From positions 54,152,550 to 54,216,549 of the forward strand of contig CM019214.1 of assembly GCA_009741485.1 (NCBI GenBank): DNA of 64,000 nucleotides, in the 5' to 3' direction. The notes under the pieces are model-generated. The model was given only the letters and a program-made list of their open reading frames with translations, did no database searches and was not told the origin of the DNA. Of this stretch, positions 37,061 to 48,682 are shown in pieces (position 1 is the first letter of the stretch; each line of letters starts with the position of its first letter). Both the position numbers and the translations under genes were made by a program. Origin of the DNA: Malurus cyaneus samueli. Its lineage: Eukaryota > Chordata > Aves > Passeriformes > Maluridae.

Positions 37061-40026
37061 ACAAGGCTGATCCAGCTCACTTTTACATGAATGAGCTGTG
37101 CAAGGCCAGCCAGAACTAAGGAAGTAAGAAAATTATTTCCATGAGCAGCACAGGTGAGCACAACTGAAGGAAAACTTAGTCATTTCATTCTTGTGAGTAC
37201 TTGTGTTCCCACTTTCCGTTTGGTCAAGGATCCTCTGGTCTGTGCCGGTGCTTACCACATTCCAGCAGGGGTTTGGAGCTGCCATGGTGGACTGAGCTGG
37301 GTATTGCTGACAGGACCACGCTCACACAGAGATGTTGCTCAGCCATGCAGCTGCACCAAAGGAGCCAATGCTCTGTTGTTTAGTCGTATTCCAACTATCT
37401 TTAGTCATAGTGAGTAATTCTTTTGAAGTCAGTGTGTCTACGCATGTGAGCAATGGCCTCAGGATCCGGCCCTTCAACACTCTATGACGTGCTATGTTTC
37501 AAATGCTTCTCCACTGTTGTTTTTAAAACTTCATTGCGATTCACCTACTGGAATTATCTTCTGAATAGCTTCTTTCCATGGATTCCATTAGGTATATTCT
37601 TTTATTTATTACATTTTCACTTTGATCTGCATGCCAATCTAGATAAACTCAATAAAGATAGAATTTTAATGAACACAAGGAACTATGTGTAGCTGCAACA
37701 GCCAGTTTTACTAGTTTTATGGGTGTGTGCATTTATTTTTACTTGTGTAATATCCATCTTGCAAGGTTACAGTGTGTGAAACATTTCTTATTCATTTGAT
37801 TGCTGTACAGAATGAGATATTTCTATAATTTTCATGACTATCATTGGTACCTAATTTTATCTGTTTGAATATCTTTCTTCAATTATGCAGAATTAAAGGA
37901 AACTGTTAGGAAAACAAATCCTAAATGGAACCATGACAAAGATCAGTATTTTTCAGAGACAATACATAAGAGTCTTTTTGAACAGGGACTGTTAAGAGTG
38001 AAATGTCTACCATCTGTCTCCAGGTAAGTTGCAGATGGATGTTTCTGAGGTCAGGATCAAAGAAACGTAAAACTTCTTAAAAGGTAGCCTGAGAAAGGGT
38101 AGGGAACAAACAGCATTTGCTGGGTATCTGTGTCTTCTAGTAAAGAGAAGGGCAACAGAACTGGGACGAACATGTGGAAAACACACAAGGAAGGACTAAG
38201 ACTTAGATGGAGATGTGCGAGGCTTCTGGCATCTTTTTTTACTGTTACATACCATTTGGTAAGTGTGGGTTGCTCAAATAAGGAAATCAACACAACCTCT
38301 TGGAGAGATGTTTTTGTACACGTGTCAAAGCCAGGCAAGTAATGATCAGGAGATAGAGTCAGAGTTCCCCAGTCCAAGGTCCAGCCACAGAGCTCTTACA
38401 GTGACAGCTTCTGTCATAATAGACAGAGGATAAGAAAAGGAGCAAGTTCCAAATGTGAGAGATGGAAAGAAGAGAGGTCTGGGGTAGAAGACGTCTTGCA
38501 AGAGTATCTAAAACAGAGCTTCTCTGGCAACAGCAGAAGGTGCTTTAACAGATAACAACCAGAACTGTGAAGGTACATGAAATTATTCATGATATCAGAG
38601 TTAGACTTTGTTGTCTCTAGTGTAACAATATTAATAAACATGATCATTGCTTCATAATCAAAATGGTTATTACCAAAGGGATGATTCCTTAACTACAGTC
38701 AAACAGGCAGGTTTTGATCCTTTTTGTTTTTCTGGAAACATTCTGGAAACAACCATTGAAGCCATTTGTGGGTGTCTGGACTGTGGCACATGGACAGCAA
38801 GCTCATTGGACCTGAAAAGCTTTATCAAGTGCACCCATAGCCACTGCCACTGAGAGCCTTCCAAAAAAAGGAACAGCCAGGGCTTGACTTGGCTCAGTTC
38901 AGTATAGTGAAGTCAGAATGTGGTGCAAATCACTGTAGCAGAGCTATAATGTTGTGGACCTGCTTCACAGCACCTTGATTCTGGAAATGAAATTGAAACT
39001 AGCCATCTGTCCAAGGCGGACATACCCACTCACCTGACTGGGGAGAAGCTGGCACAAACTGAACTCATTCCTCTTCCAAATTCCAGTGGCAAATACCTTT
39101 CTTGGAAAATATTTATGCTTTTCTTTACCAGAGACTTGCTACGGTTTAGCAATTGACAACAAAGAGGAATCAGCACCGTATGTCTAACCAGCCTCAGTGA
39201 AACACCTGTGGAATATAGAGAATCACCTCAGACTCACCATCATAATTCTCTGTATACCAAAATTCTTATGATAAATAAGGTAGATGCAGCTGGCATACAA
39301 ATTAAGAAACAAAAGGCAGATTCTCTTTCCTAAATTTACCTTCACCTTCCAGTCCTATCTTAGAGGCATGAGGCATCACAATTTAAAGATCACCAGTTTT
39401 AAAGTGAAGGTAAGATGAAGAAAGTTCATCTGACTTTCTTCTTGATGACATAATTAAAATGTTCCTCTAGAAAACGACAGAAGGACTCCAGCAATGTAGA
39501 GGTTACAGCAGCTGAAGCAATTGGAAAACATGGTTATGCGGGAAGGACCAGGAAAAGGAGGATGAAGTACACAAATGATGAGACACAGCATGTTGTTGCA
39601 ATAGTGGGAAGAATATGCTGTATACATCAGCCAAGGAGCAAGAAGGTATGCTTGCCCCTCGATTATGCAGGATGTGTGTTCATGGTTTGTCAGTACTTAG
39701 TTGCAGAAATTGTTTATGCTTGACTCTGAATACATATGTGAGAGTTTTCAGCTCTTGTTTTAATATTTTGCTCCACCCTTCCATCTCTCATGCCAGGCTC
39801 ATTCCCCTGTTTCCAGAGCTGGTCTTTTCCTCATGTTCTCCATGCAACACTGGAATTACCTGGACAGCCAGGGCTTGGTCTGTGTTCTGTGTTTCTGCTG
39901 GGATAAGTCTGTCAGTACATGTGGGATTTCCAGGTTTTCAAAAATGGGAACGCAACAGCAAGAGGCCTCTCTGTACTGGCCATAGGCTGGAAGTGCACCA
40001 CTTTTACACCAGCTAGGTATTCCAGT
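37061..40026. other. unique stretch, no gene
   Basis: No gene or named repeat is recognised. Weak exon-like segments occur at 38141-38258 and 39353-39645 on the plus strand (see findings). Open frames up to 133 codons (39615-40016) lack domains. Confidence 0.5.
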
Positions 40027-40240
40027 GGAATTGTAGCATGGTTTGTGTTGGAAGGGACCTTAAAGCTCATCTAATTTCAACCACCCAACATACTCTTGAA
40101 CACCTCCAGGAATGGGGAGTCCACAACATTTTTATGTAACCTGCTCCAGTGCCACACCAACCTTATGGCAGAGAATTCCTATATTCTATACTAGAGTCCA
40201 TTTCTATACTCTGCACTTGAAGTGGCATTGGCACCTGCAA
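40027..40240 (-). mobile_element. CR1 LINE fragment, 3' end
   Basis: In minus orientation: 'GTTTGTGTTGGAAGGGACCTTAAAGCTCATCTAA' (40041-40074) is the CR1 3' terminal region, followed by 'GAACACCTCCAGGAATGGGGAGTCCACAAC' (40098-40127) and 'CCTGCTCCAGTGCCACACCA' (40140-40159). The octamer tail is reduced to about one unit. It is 5'-truncated and non-coding. Confidence 0.9.
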
Positions 40241-40559
40241 GAACAGAATACATATTTCTCTGTATTTTGATCAGATCTGATCATAGTCTTCTGTCTTGTT
40301 TCAGGAAAGTATTAGTGTGGTTTGAAAGTAGTGGAGAATCTCTGCTAATTTTCAAGCAGAATTGATAAAGTAAAAATCATTTCCTTTGACTCAAGTCAAT
40401 GAATATTAAGGCAAGGCTTGACTTCAAATCATTATCAGAAATATGTTGCTAAGAATTTGGGATGAACAACTGGATAAAAATCCATGCAATAAAAAACAAC
40501 ACAGTATAAATACAGGTTGTATTCCAGCCTCTGCACTTTCCAGAACCAGTCCTGCTTCA

Positions 40560-41260
40560 CTGGCAGCAAGGAAGCCTGGAGAATGACACCTGAATATGGT
40601 GCCCTACAGGCTGGGCAAACACACAACGAAGATGTGCAGCTTTGCAGGTTCAGTCAAGGAAAGCCAACAGCAAGAAAAAGGTGTTTGCCCATTACCACAA
40701 AGAAATATACACCGGGCAAATAATTCACCGCCCTCACCCTCACCTCAGAGGGAAAATAACCACAGGAGGTGCACCCTTGCTGCACGGGCTGGAACGACGA
40801 GCCAGTCTCCTGAGATCCCTGCAAATGTGAAGCTGCCCGTGAACTCTTACCAAGAAAGAGTCAACTCTGGGTTGCTGGAGAGAGAATTTCAGTGGAATAC
40901 CTGGTAAAATCTTGCTGGATATCCCGTGCAGATCTGCTGATGGCATGAGGCAGCAGACATATGGATCCTGTCAGTGGCTGTGACAGCTGTGGGGTGGCTT
41001 CAGTGACCCCCTGCCCCAGAGATCTGGGAGCTGTGCTGCCAGGCACCTGCCTCGCTTGTGCCCCAGGGCTGCAACGCTTTCTCTGTTGTCTCTACAGGAA
41101 AACATTTCCCTTTCCAGCTGGGCCAGGCATCCGTGGCCTATGGGCTGGGCTGGGGCTGGAGCTCTGTTCCAAACAACCTGCAGCCAGCCCTGTGGGAGGA
41201 AGGCGGACGCTGACATCTCCCTACCACACAGAGGGTGAACACTAATTGTATTGTAGTTAT
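40560..41260. other. GC- and CpG-richer patch
   Basis: The region is visibly richer in GC and CpG than its flanks (GGCTGGAACGACGAGCC near 40788, GGAGGAAGGCGGACGC near 41194). Open frames overlap on both strands (94-109 codons) without domains. It could be a small CpG-rich promoter, a GC-rich unique patch, or an old element. No TATA or coding exon is evident. Confidence 0.4.
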
Positions 41261-41376
41261 CATAGGAGAAGTCTTTTGTGGGCATTAATGTGCAGCCCAC
41301 AAAGAATGCACTAAACCCCCAGCTAAATCCTAGGTTAAAAAATTTCCCATCCTGTGACTACAAAATCTCTGCTGTC

Positions 41377-41424
41377 CATGAATCCATAACAGATGATCCC
41401 CATGAATCCATAACAGATGATCCA
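41377..41424. repeat. 24-bp tandem duplication
   Basis: Two tandem copies (41377-41400 and 41401-41424) that differ only at the last base. In one frame the unit reads HESITDDP, but the frame has no other coding support. Confidence 0.95.
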
Positions 41425-42180
41425 TCCCTCGCATCAGCTGCAGCAGTGTCTGATCCTTAACGTGCCCTAAAGCCAACATCTATCACCTCTCTCTCCACAC
41501 AACAGAGCCTGCTTTTTTGTGACAATGAGCACAACCTTGTAGTCTGTCAGCCATTAATTTATGTGCTGTCTTTGCAGAAAAGAAATGGATCTCGTAATGA
41601 GTGCTATTGACAGGATGCAGGTACTTTGATTGAAAGAAATGTGTGTTTAAGACAAAATGTTTTTAAAATTACTGTCACATTAACAACTTATCTTCTGAAG
41701 CAAAACTGCTTCTCCATTTTTTTTCTGATGCAAAAATAAGTGAAGCATTTTGGCTTTTTTAAAGCACAACACTAAATACAACTTGAAATCTGTGCAGCAC
41801 ATTTTCTTCTCAATCAATTCAAGATATTCATGACAACAAAATGTTACCAAGAAAACAAAAAAGTTAATTATTCTTACAAACTTTTCTCATTGAGTATACT
41901 GAGGGCAACATCCAGAGGTCACTACTTGTTAGTAGGTTTATCTGTGAAGGACAAGTGCTCTGAAACAAAAAAAAACAATGCAAAGTGATGCAAACAAAGC
42001 AAATGTGATGCAAATCAACATCCCTAGTGCCAGTAAAAAATACTGAGATAGGGCTTGGAAGTGAGAACCTAGACAAATAAAAAGCAATTGGAAACATGTA
42101 TTTCACAACTAAATGTCATATGTACATTAAATGCAAATGGTATAATTGTTCTGAGAGAGATTAAAACTTTACCCTTTGGG
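41425..42180. other. unique AT-rich stretch, no gene
   Basis: No gene or repeat is recognised. Short A and T runs occur at 41720-41727 and 41967-41975. Confidence 0.6.
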
Positions 42181-42258
42181 ATTACCTATTTGTGAGGAAA
42201 CAGATTTGTATTACCTATTTGTATTACCTATTTGTATTACCTATTTGTGAGGAAACAG
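42181..42258. repeat. nested tandem repeat
   Basis: A 13-bp unit TATTACCTATTTG is repeated three times (42209-42247). The array is bracketed by two copies of ATTACCTATTTGTGAGGAAACAG (42181-42203 and 42236-42258). Replication slippage after an initial duplication is the simple explanation. Confidence 0.95.
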
Positions 42259-42530
42259 AGGTATTTGCCATTTAACTGATTTCCACAACACTACAGAAAA
42301 ACCCTTTGAAACAATCCTGATTTAGAAAATTCAGAGCTTCAATATGAATATTCATGAATACTCACAAAAATTATCAAGTAATGAGAAAATATTGGCACCA
42401 GAATTACAGGATTTTCTTTCTGTAGACAAAAAATAGCAGGGTGTCACGCTAAAAGTGTACCACTCCAAGAAGTATCCTAATAATAAATTTTAAAATAGAT
42501 GTTTGATTTCAGAAACAGTATTATGGGGTA

Positions 42531-43345
42531 GGTCAATGAACCAAAGCAATAAGGCTGGAAATGACCTTAAGATGTTGCTGTGTTCCCAAATCACCCCAAC
42601 AGACATTTTGCTAGCCCATCCATAAAAGGAGATTTTCAATTCCCTCAAGTGAATCTCTTTTTATGATAATCTCCTTACTGTAGCAGACTTCTGCATCCCC
42701 TCTTCAGTCTTTTGCTTTTAGACCAAGGCTCTTCTTTTGTCAGTCCTGTTTTCTAAACCTCTTCCTCTCTTTGCTACTCTCTCCTGGAGTTTGTCTATGT
42801 CCTTGATCAAGTGCAGCACCCAAAAGCGGGCAGAGTCCTTCAGCTGAGTGCTCATCAATGCCAAAAAGAGCTAAGCAGTCACTTCCTGTCTCTTACAGAT
42901 GATGTTCTCAATCCCATCATGCTGATTTTTTTTTGTTCACAACGGCCCCAGATTGCTGACTTGGCCTGTGCTCCATAATAATCCTTTCCAGTTGTGCTAC
43001 TGTAACTCTAATTATTCTCTATTTTTTTATCTGCTTGAATTTTCCTTTTAAACTGCAGTTCCCCTGCTTAGGTGCTCTCTGTGGATGTCAGGCCATGCCC
43101 CTACTTTGCCCTTTTGGCTGTGTGTGTGTGTGTGTTTGTGCTCTAGCCTGCTGTCTAGACCCTTCATGAAAAGCCAGATTAAGGCTGGGATGAAGACCAA
43201 AGCCTGCAAGGACCCCACTCAGAAAGACTACACTATTTTGCAGTTTACTCTCTAAGGAAGATGTTTCAGGCTGTCCTTCTGCCCAATTATTTCCTGTAGG
43301 TTGTTTCTCCTTACCTTGCTCACAACATCATGAAAGACGGTGTCA
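42531..43345 (-). mobile_element. old CR1-type LINE fragment, 3' UTR and end of ORF2
   Basis: Minus orientation. The 3' end lies near 42540 (AAGGCTGGAAATGACCTTA). Typical CR1 phrases follow: 'GCTACTCTCTCCTGGAGTTTGTC' (42773-42795), 'GTGCAGCACCCAAAAGCGGGCAGAGTCCTTCAGCTGAG' (42811-42848), 'GACCCCACTCAGAA' (43212-43225) and 'CATGAAAGACGGTGTCAGAAAATT' (43330-43353), the last matching the ORF2 side. It is strongly diverged and probably the oldest CR1 copy here. A short (TG)n at 43121-43134 lies inside it. Confidence 0.85.
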
Positions 43346-44818
43346 GAAAATTCTCACCAAATATTTACCATCTGTTTCCCCACCCTTCCACCCTAAGTAG
43401 GTTCCAAGAAGGAAAAGGGCAAATCACAGTAATATTTTCATGCTGAATCATTAAGTTATCCTTACATTCTAAACGAAAGTCTGAAGTAAAACAATTTTTA
43501 AAATAAATGCCTGAACTTTTCTATCAGCGATTTAACAAACTTTCAGTGTTAAAAAAAGAAAAAGTACTCCAAACACACTCATAACATAGGTATTTATAAA
43601 TACTTCTGATCAGACAGCAAATGAGTAAAACTTACGCTTCACTTATAAACTGTTTGCTTTGGCATCTGCCATTATAATGTGTCTGTACAAAGAGAAGGTT
43701 AGTCATGCAACATAATTATTTTCCCACCTATTCTTGTCACAAAGTTTTCGGAAAGTGCAGTTTCTTTCTTCACTCTCTGTATGTAACCTCAGAACAGTAT
43801 CTCATGGCCACAAAACTCTTATGTTGTGTAAATATCTTTTAGGGCATTTGATCTTTTCTCTCTCCTCTCCTCCTCTTCCATTAGCAGTTTTTATTGCAGC
43901 TGCTTGAATAGGAGGTAATGAAAGCTCATGTTTCTGTTTACACTAGGTCCATATTGGTACACAGAACAAGCAAGGAAACAAAAACCTTGGGCATCATTAT
44001 GGAGGTTGTCATCAACCAACCACTATTTCGTAGTTTTAATTATAATCGCAAACAGGAATGGCATTTCAGGAGCTGGCAATTCAACCATTAAAATTATTTT
44101 TTTGGGGATTCTTTGAAAATACTCTTTTATTTCTGCGTGCAGTGAAATGCAGTATATTTTAAACTGATAAATAATTTGAATTTGGTAATAACTTATACTT
44201 GTGCATGATGCATGATCAGTTAGTGATTTGTGATTGCATAATAATTTCTATTCTTCAGACAGGGTATGCAGCTCCACTCAGTGTTACATGGGGAAAGGGA
44301 GGTGAACCAGACTGCTACTTGCATACCCTGGGAGTCCTGTGGCTTTGCAGGAGAGCTGTGGAGAGTTTCCAACGGTGGCAATGGAGCTTTTATATCACAC
44401 GAGGGACAAAGATGACACAAGAAGCCAGGTGGAGAGTGCATCCTTCTTGCGACTGAGAAAAGCTGTGTCTTTCTATGCTGCTCTAGTAGGGCACATGACA
44501 AGGAAGAAAATTACCAGAAAAAAAATTTCTTTGACAAGCTTCCCATTTCCTGCTCAATTTTCTCTGCACAGTGACATGGGAGGTACTGAAGTCCAGTGGC
44601 TCTTTCATTCAGTGGCCCTGCAAGGCGTGCAGCCAGCTTTACAGCAAAGAAAAGGAGACACACTGAATTGCAGTATCAGCTGGGGCAAAGCTGACTGACT
44701 AAATGGACTATCAATGCAATATTGATATACAAATAGATCAATGATAGAATGTGCAGAACAAAAATTTTATTGAGACAATTCTCGTAATATGCATTAAAAA
44801 TTGAATATGTCAAGGTTA
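43346..44818. other. unique stretch, no gene
   Basis: No gene is recognised. Pyrimidine-rich sequence occurs at 43850-43880. Open frames up to 119 codons (44339-44698) lack domains and overlap minus-strand frames. Confidence 0.55.
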
Positions 44819-44845
44819 ACATAGATAGATGGATAGGTAGATTAC

Positions 44846-44937
<92 letters not shown>
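44819..44937. repeat. (GATA)n microsatellite
   Basis: A perfect array of about 23 GATA units (44846-44937) preceded by about 27 bases of interrupted GATA/GGTA units. It produces an artificial Ser-Ile-Tyr-Leu repeat frame on the minus strand. GATA arrays are common in bird genomes, including sex chromosomes, and are usually length-polymorphic. Confidence 0.99.
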
Positions 44938-46166
44938 GCAGAGGAACAGATTTGGAATGAGGAACTGTCTAGCCTGTACAAAGATAAGTGGTTGGGGAAA
45001 TGTTCTATTTGCATTCAATCAGTACATAAATATTACAGTTTCCATGGTGTTGGTATTTGTCAAACTACTTTCTAAGGAGAAGCTCAAATACTGAATAGTT
45101 AAATGACTAAGAATGTCTTTTGAATGTTAGTTACTTCAAAAACTTAGTATGTAACAATATCCACCCAAAGCATTTACAAATTCCAAACCACCACAATTAT
45201 TTTTGAAATTATAACCCCTCCCATGAAATATGTATAAACAGAACTCTCCCTAGTGAGCGCTTGAAAATCTGGCCCTTTGGCCCCAGTCTTTGGTTCCTTG
45301 GTTAGTTAATTAATAGGCTTTTCCCAGAAAATAAATTTCATACAACTCCAAACAATGGACAAATTCATGGAAAACGTGAACAGCTCCTAGGCAAATCATT
45401 AAGAAGAGAAACAGTTGGAGTTCTTCAAACAATGTGATAGATCATAAGGCTTCTTATTTTGCTCAGTGTCAGAAAGAGTGGGATCCTAGTACATCTGAGA
45501 GGTGCTATGTTAATAAACCTGTAGATGGTTGACATATTTCTAGAGAGGAAATGACAGTCATGTGTTGCAACCACTTGCTCTCAATTTCTTGAATTCCTGT
45601 TAATTTGAACTGTTTTTCTTAATTCTCCATAACACAGAAACTGCAATTTGTTGAAATACATTACGAGTCCATTATGAATACATTGAAATACATTACTTCT
45701 CAAGTGGGCTCTACAATTGTTATTATCTATTTAGTACATGGAGCACTAAAGAAATCAGTATAGAGCAAGGGATGAACATGTTTAAACATCTTTAAATCCC
45801 ATTGCCCTGTATCTGTATTTTTACTCACTATTTTCAAGCCCACTGATAGCCCATAGCAGTCGGAGGATACCATTCACACACTTGAAATCATGAATTTTCC
45901 TGAGTACTTTGCAAAATAAGGGTCTACTTTATCTACCAAGTGGAACTACAAACAGCTGGAAACCCTTTATTAAGCAGCCGGAAGGGAGGGAAATAAAATG
46001 AGAATTTAATAAAACATAAAAATGTTTCAATGACTGGTTTTGCATGAAAAATTCAAGCAAGCTCCAAACAATTTAGAGTGGAAGTCTCAAAGGCACATCA
46101 ATATATTTTGAGCAACAAAAACCCACCCTTGTGCTCACATATTTCATTTACCCACTTGCTGGCTTC
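44938..46166. other. unique AT-rich stretch, no gene
   Basis: No gene or repeat family is recognised. A local duplication 'GAAATACATTAC' occurs twice at 45653-45664 and 45685-45696. Confidence 0.6.
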
Positions 46167-46240
46167 ATCCTGCACTTTTGAATAAAACAAACTCTCATTA
46201 AAACTAATGGCAGTTTTGCCTAAACATGCACCTGCAGGAT
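46167..46240. repeat. decayed amniote palindromic repeat
   Basis: Ends ATCCTGCA (46167-46174) and TGCAGGAT (46233-46240) are perfect inverted repeats. The centre (CATTAAAACTAATG) is also palindromic. The general form 'atcctgca...cattgaagtcaatgg...tgcaggat' is typical of short non-autonomous palindromic elements in reptiles and birds. No transposase is present. Confidence 0.65.
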
Positions 46241-47499
46241 CAGGCTTCAATTGCTGAAACTCACATTTACTCCCTGAAACTAGCAGCAGATCAGCATGTT
46301 GATAAGCACTGAATACATTACCTCAGGAGAACATACAAAGCTGCATTTGAACAGGTGACATTTCCTTTTCAAGGCAGACCTGTTCAAAAGTTTAGCATTA
46401 ATCATTTCCAAACAGGCATAACAGAATTATCTGCTATATCTGTCAACTTTCTGCTTCTTATAAAGGTACACTTCTTCAACCTGTAGAGCGTGATGTCAAA
46501 AACAATGAAATAGGGCCACTGATAAATGACTCAGTGAAATTTAACTGCAGCATCAGAACTTGCTCTATCAACAATTGCTACAAGTCAGCAATATATCTGT
46601 TCTACATGAGTATACTGCTTGAAGTAAGAGACAATATTTGGTTTGGTTACCTCAGGCTCGGTTTTGCTGAACACTATGGTCGCAAGTTACTTTTCACAGA
46701 TGAGTGAACACACTGAACACACCAGACTGGACTGGTGTCAATATCCATGTAAACTGCAACAGCGTGCCGCAGGTGCACCTGTGTCCTTTTTTGAAAGGCC
46801 ACCATGGCCTTCAAGTACCTGAACCTCTATAATCCATTGCTTGCAACAAGCAAAAAGGAGACGTGCTTGCATGCAACTAGCAGTTCCTGTAGCACTCCAG
46901 AAGCACCTACAAGAAGCCACAGGGATTCCTGTGTGTCTGGGGACCAGGGTTGTCCTTGGTGTCCCTGGTTCCTGCTTGTACTGGTGTTCTTGGCAGAGCT
47001 GTCTTTGGGTGGGGGCCCGTGGGGTGCACCACAGGATTGTGAGCTGAGCGTGAGTCTCTGGGACTCTGCAAAGATTGATTTCAGCCACAGCTGAGGCTCT
47101 GTTTGCAGATTTTGCTCTTTGTGCAGCCCAGCTGCACTGACACTAATGAATGACACTTGCATGGGACCATTCTCCAGCATCAAAACTGGCCAACTCACAG
47201 CGAACCATGCCATCAGTATTAAACTCTCTTTTTCCCCAAACCAGGGTGGCCAGACTCATAAGGCCACCAGGGAACAGTCTCTGGCCTCTGCTGAGTCCCC
47301 AGTCATGCCAGGGAATTGTTTCGGGAAGTTCTTGGTGGCTCAGGCCAGAATCATGTCAGCAACTGCTGTGATGACTTAAGTTCCAGTGCCCTGGCACCAC
47401 TTAATTTACCAGTGGAGAGGCGAGCTCAGTGCATGTGGTCTTGGGAGCAGCCTCAGGGAACATCTCACAGTCAATGTAGAAATATCCCCTGAGGCTACT
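46241..47499. other. unique stretch, no gene
   Basis: 46740-47400 is GC-richer and carries overlapping open frames on both strands (up to 128 codons, minus strand 46827-47213) without domains. No repeat is recognised. Confidence 0.5.
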
Positions 47500-47830
47500 G
47501 ATGGGACAAGAAACTCCTTGAGCTGAGCAAGATTATCAGCATTTGGTCTATAATTAACAGCACTGTCCAAGCTGACAATGCACTGATAGGGCAATATTTA
47601 GCACTGTCGTAGCTTGCTCTGTTTTGATTAATGAGTGTGCATCTAACTAAAGAGTATACATTAACTATTATTAATAGCACATTCATTGTTAACAGCACAT
47701 TACCTAAATGCTCCATTAGATTATTGCCTCTCCATTAATACATTAATCAATATGCCCATAGATTAATTATTTGAAAAAAATCCCTCATCTTTATCTCAGA
47801 AATAAATGCATTAATTATTTTTCTGTGGGG
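47500..47830. promoter_or_regulatory. TAAT-dense conserved-element-like patch
   Basis: Dense ATTA/TAAT cores: GATTAATGAG, TATTATTAATAG, CATTAATACATTAATC, GATTAATTATTTG, CATTAATTATTT. No simple repeat unit explains them. This composition is characteristic of homeodomain-bound developmental enhancers, but the identification is an inference. Confidence 0.3.
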
Positions 47831-48596
47831 ATACTGATTGAAGAATTGTAAGCATTTCAATTCTTTCCTTCCTGGGATATTTTAACTAACCTGGCTGTGA
47901 AAATACCACTCTACTTGTACAATGACCAAACATTTAGCACATTCCTATAACCTCAGATCTTATCATTACCTCGACAACCTTCGCAGAACCAATTATCAAA
48001 GTTTACTCATCAAGAAGATCCCATTCCACAATAAAAAAGTTTTGGTGCCAGCATAACACCTGAATAAGTCCTCCTGATAACCCTGAATCTGGGAGGTTTT
48101 ATTTGGAGGTTTCAATCTCTATTTGTCTTCAACAGGAGGATAAGCAAAACTAAGAATGCACCCAGATGCGAGTGCCGAAGGCACTAACTTGAAAGACCTA
48201 GATAGACAAAAGAGTGGCTCATACCACATTTTGTAAAACATAGACAATGGAAGAGCTGACAACAACTGCTTTGTATACAACAACTTAGCAGTGAGGGCAT
48301 TCCTGAGGAATATGGAAGAGATACAGAGCCTATGGTAGTTTCCTATCTGGAGAGGTTCAGCTTCCAAGTCCCCAGGGATAGCTCCAGCCACCACTGTGTT
48401 GAAGTTGCCAGACTGCAGCAAAAACAAACACTGAGACCCAGAGAGGGAGAAAGGAAGAAAGGCTATGACTCTGCATCTACCACAAAGGAGAAGAATCCTA
48501 GGTGCTGATCTGTGTTCCAAGAATTGTTTGTATATTTTAGCTAATGATTATTTCATGTAAACAGTCCTCATATGAAACATGGGAATCTCTGGGATC
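47831..48596. other. unique stretch, no gene
   Basis: An open minus-strand frame of 133 codons (48119-48520) has no recognisable domain. No repeats are recognised. Confidence 0.5.
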
Positions 48597-48682
48597 GATC
48601 CAAAGCCCACTGAAGTCAGTGGAAATCTAAGTTAACTGAAGTCAGTAGAAAGTTTTCCACAGATTTCAGTAGGCTTTGGATC
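48597..48682. repeat. palindromic non-autonomous element (MITE-like)
   Basis: Terminal arms of 26 bp (48597-48622 and 48657-48682) match as inverted repeats at 23 of 26 positions, both ending in the GATCCAAAGCC-type sequence. The inner part repeats ACTGAAGTCAGTRGAAA twice in direct orientation (about 48609-48625, 48635-48651). The 'actgaagtcagtgg' core is shared with the amniote repeats at 34167 and 46167. Confidence 0.75.

Noticed and set aside
44676..45014. Minus-strand frame with Ser-Ile-Tyr-Leu repeats
   Set aside because: It is a translation of the GATA microsatellite.
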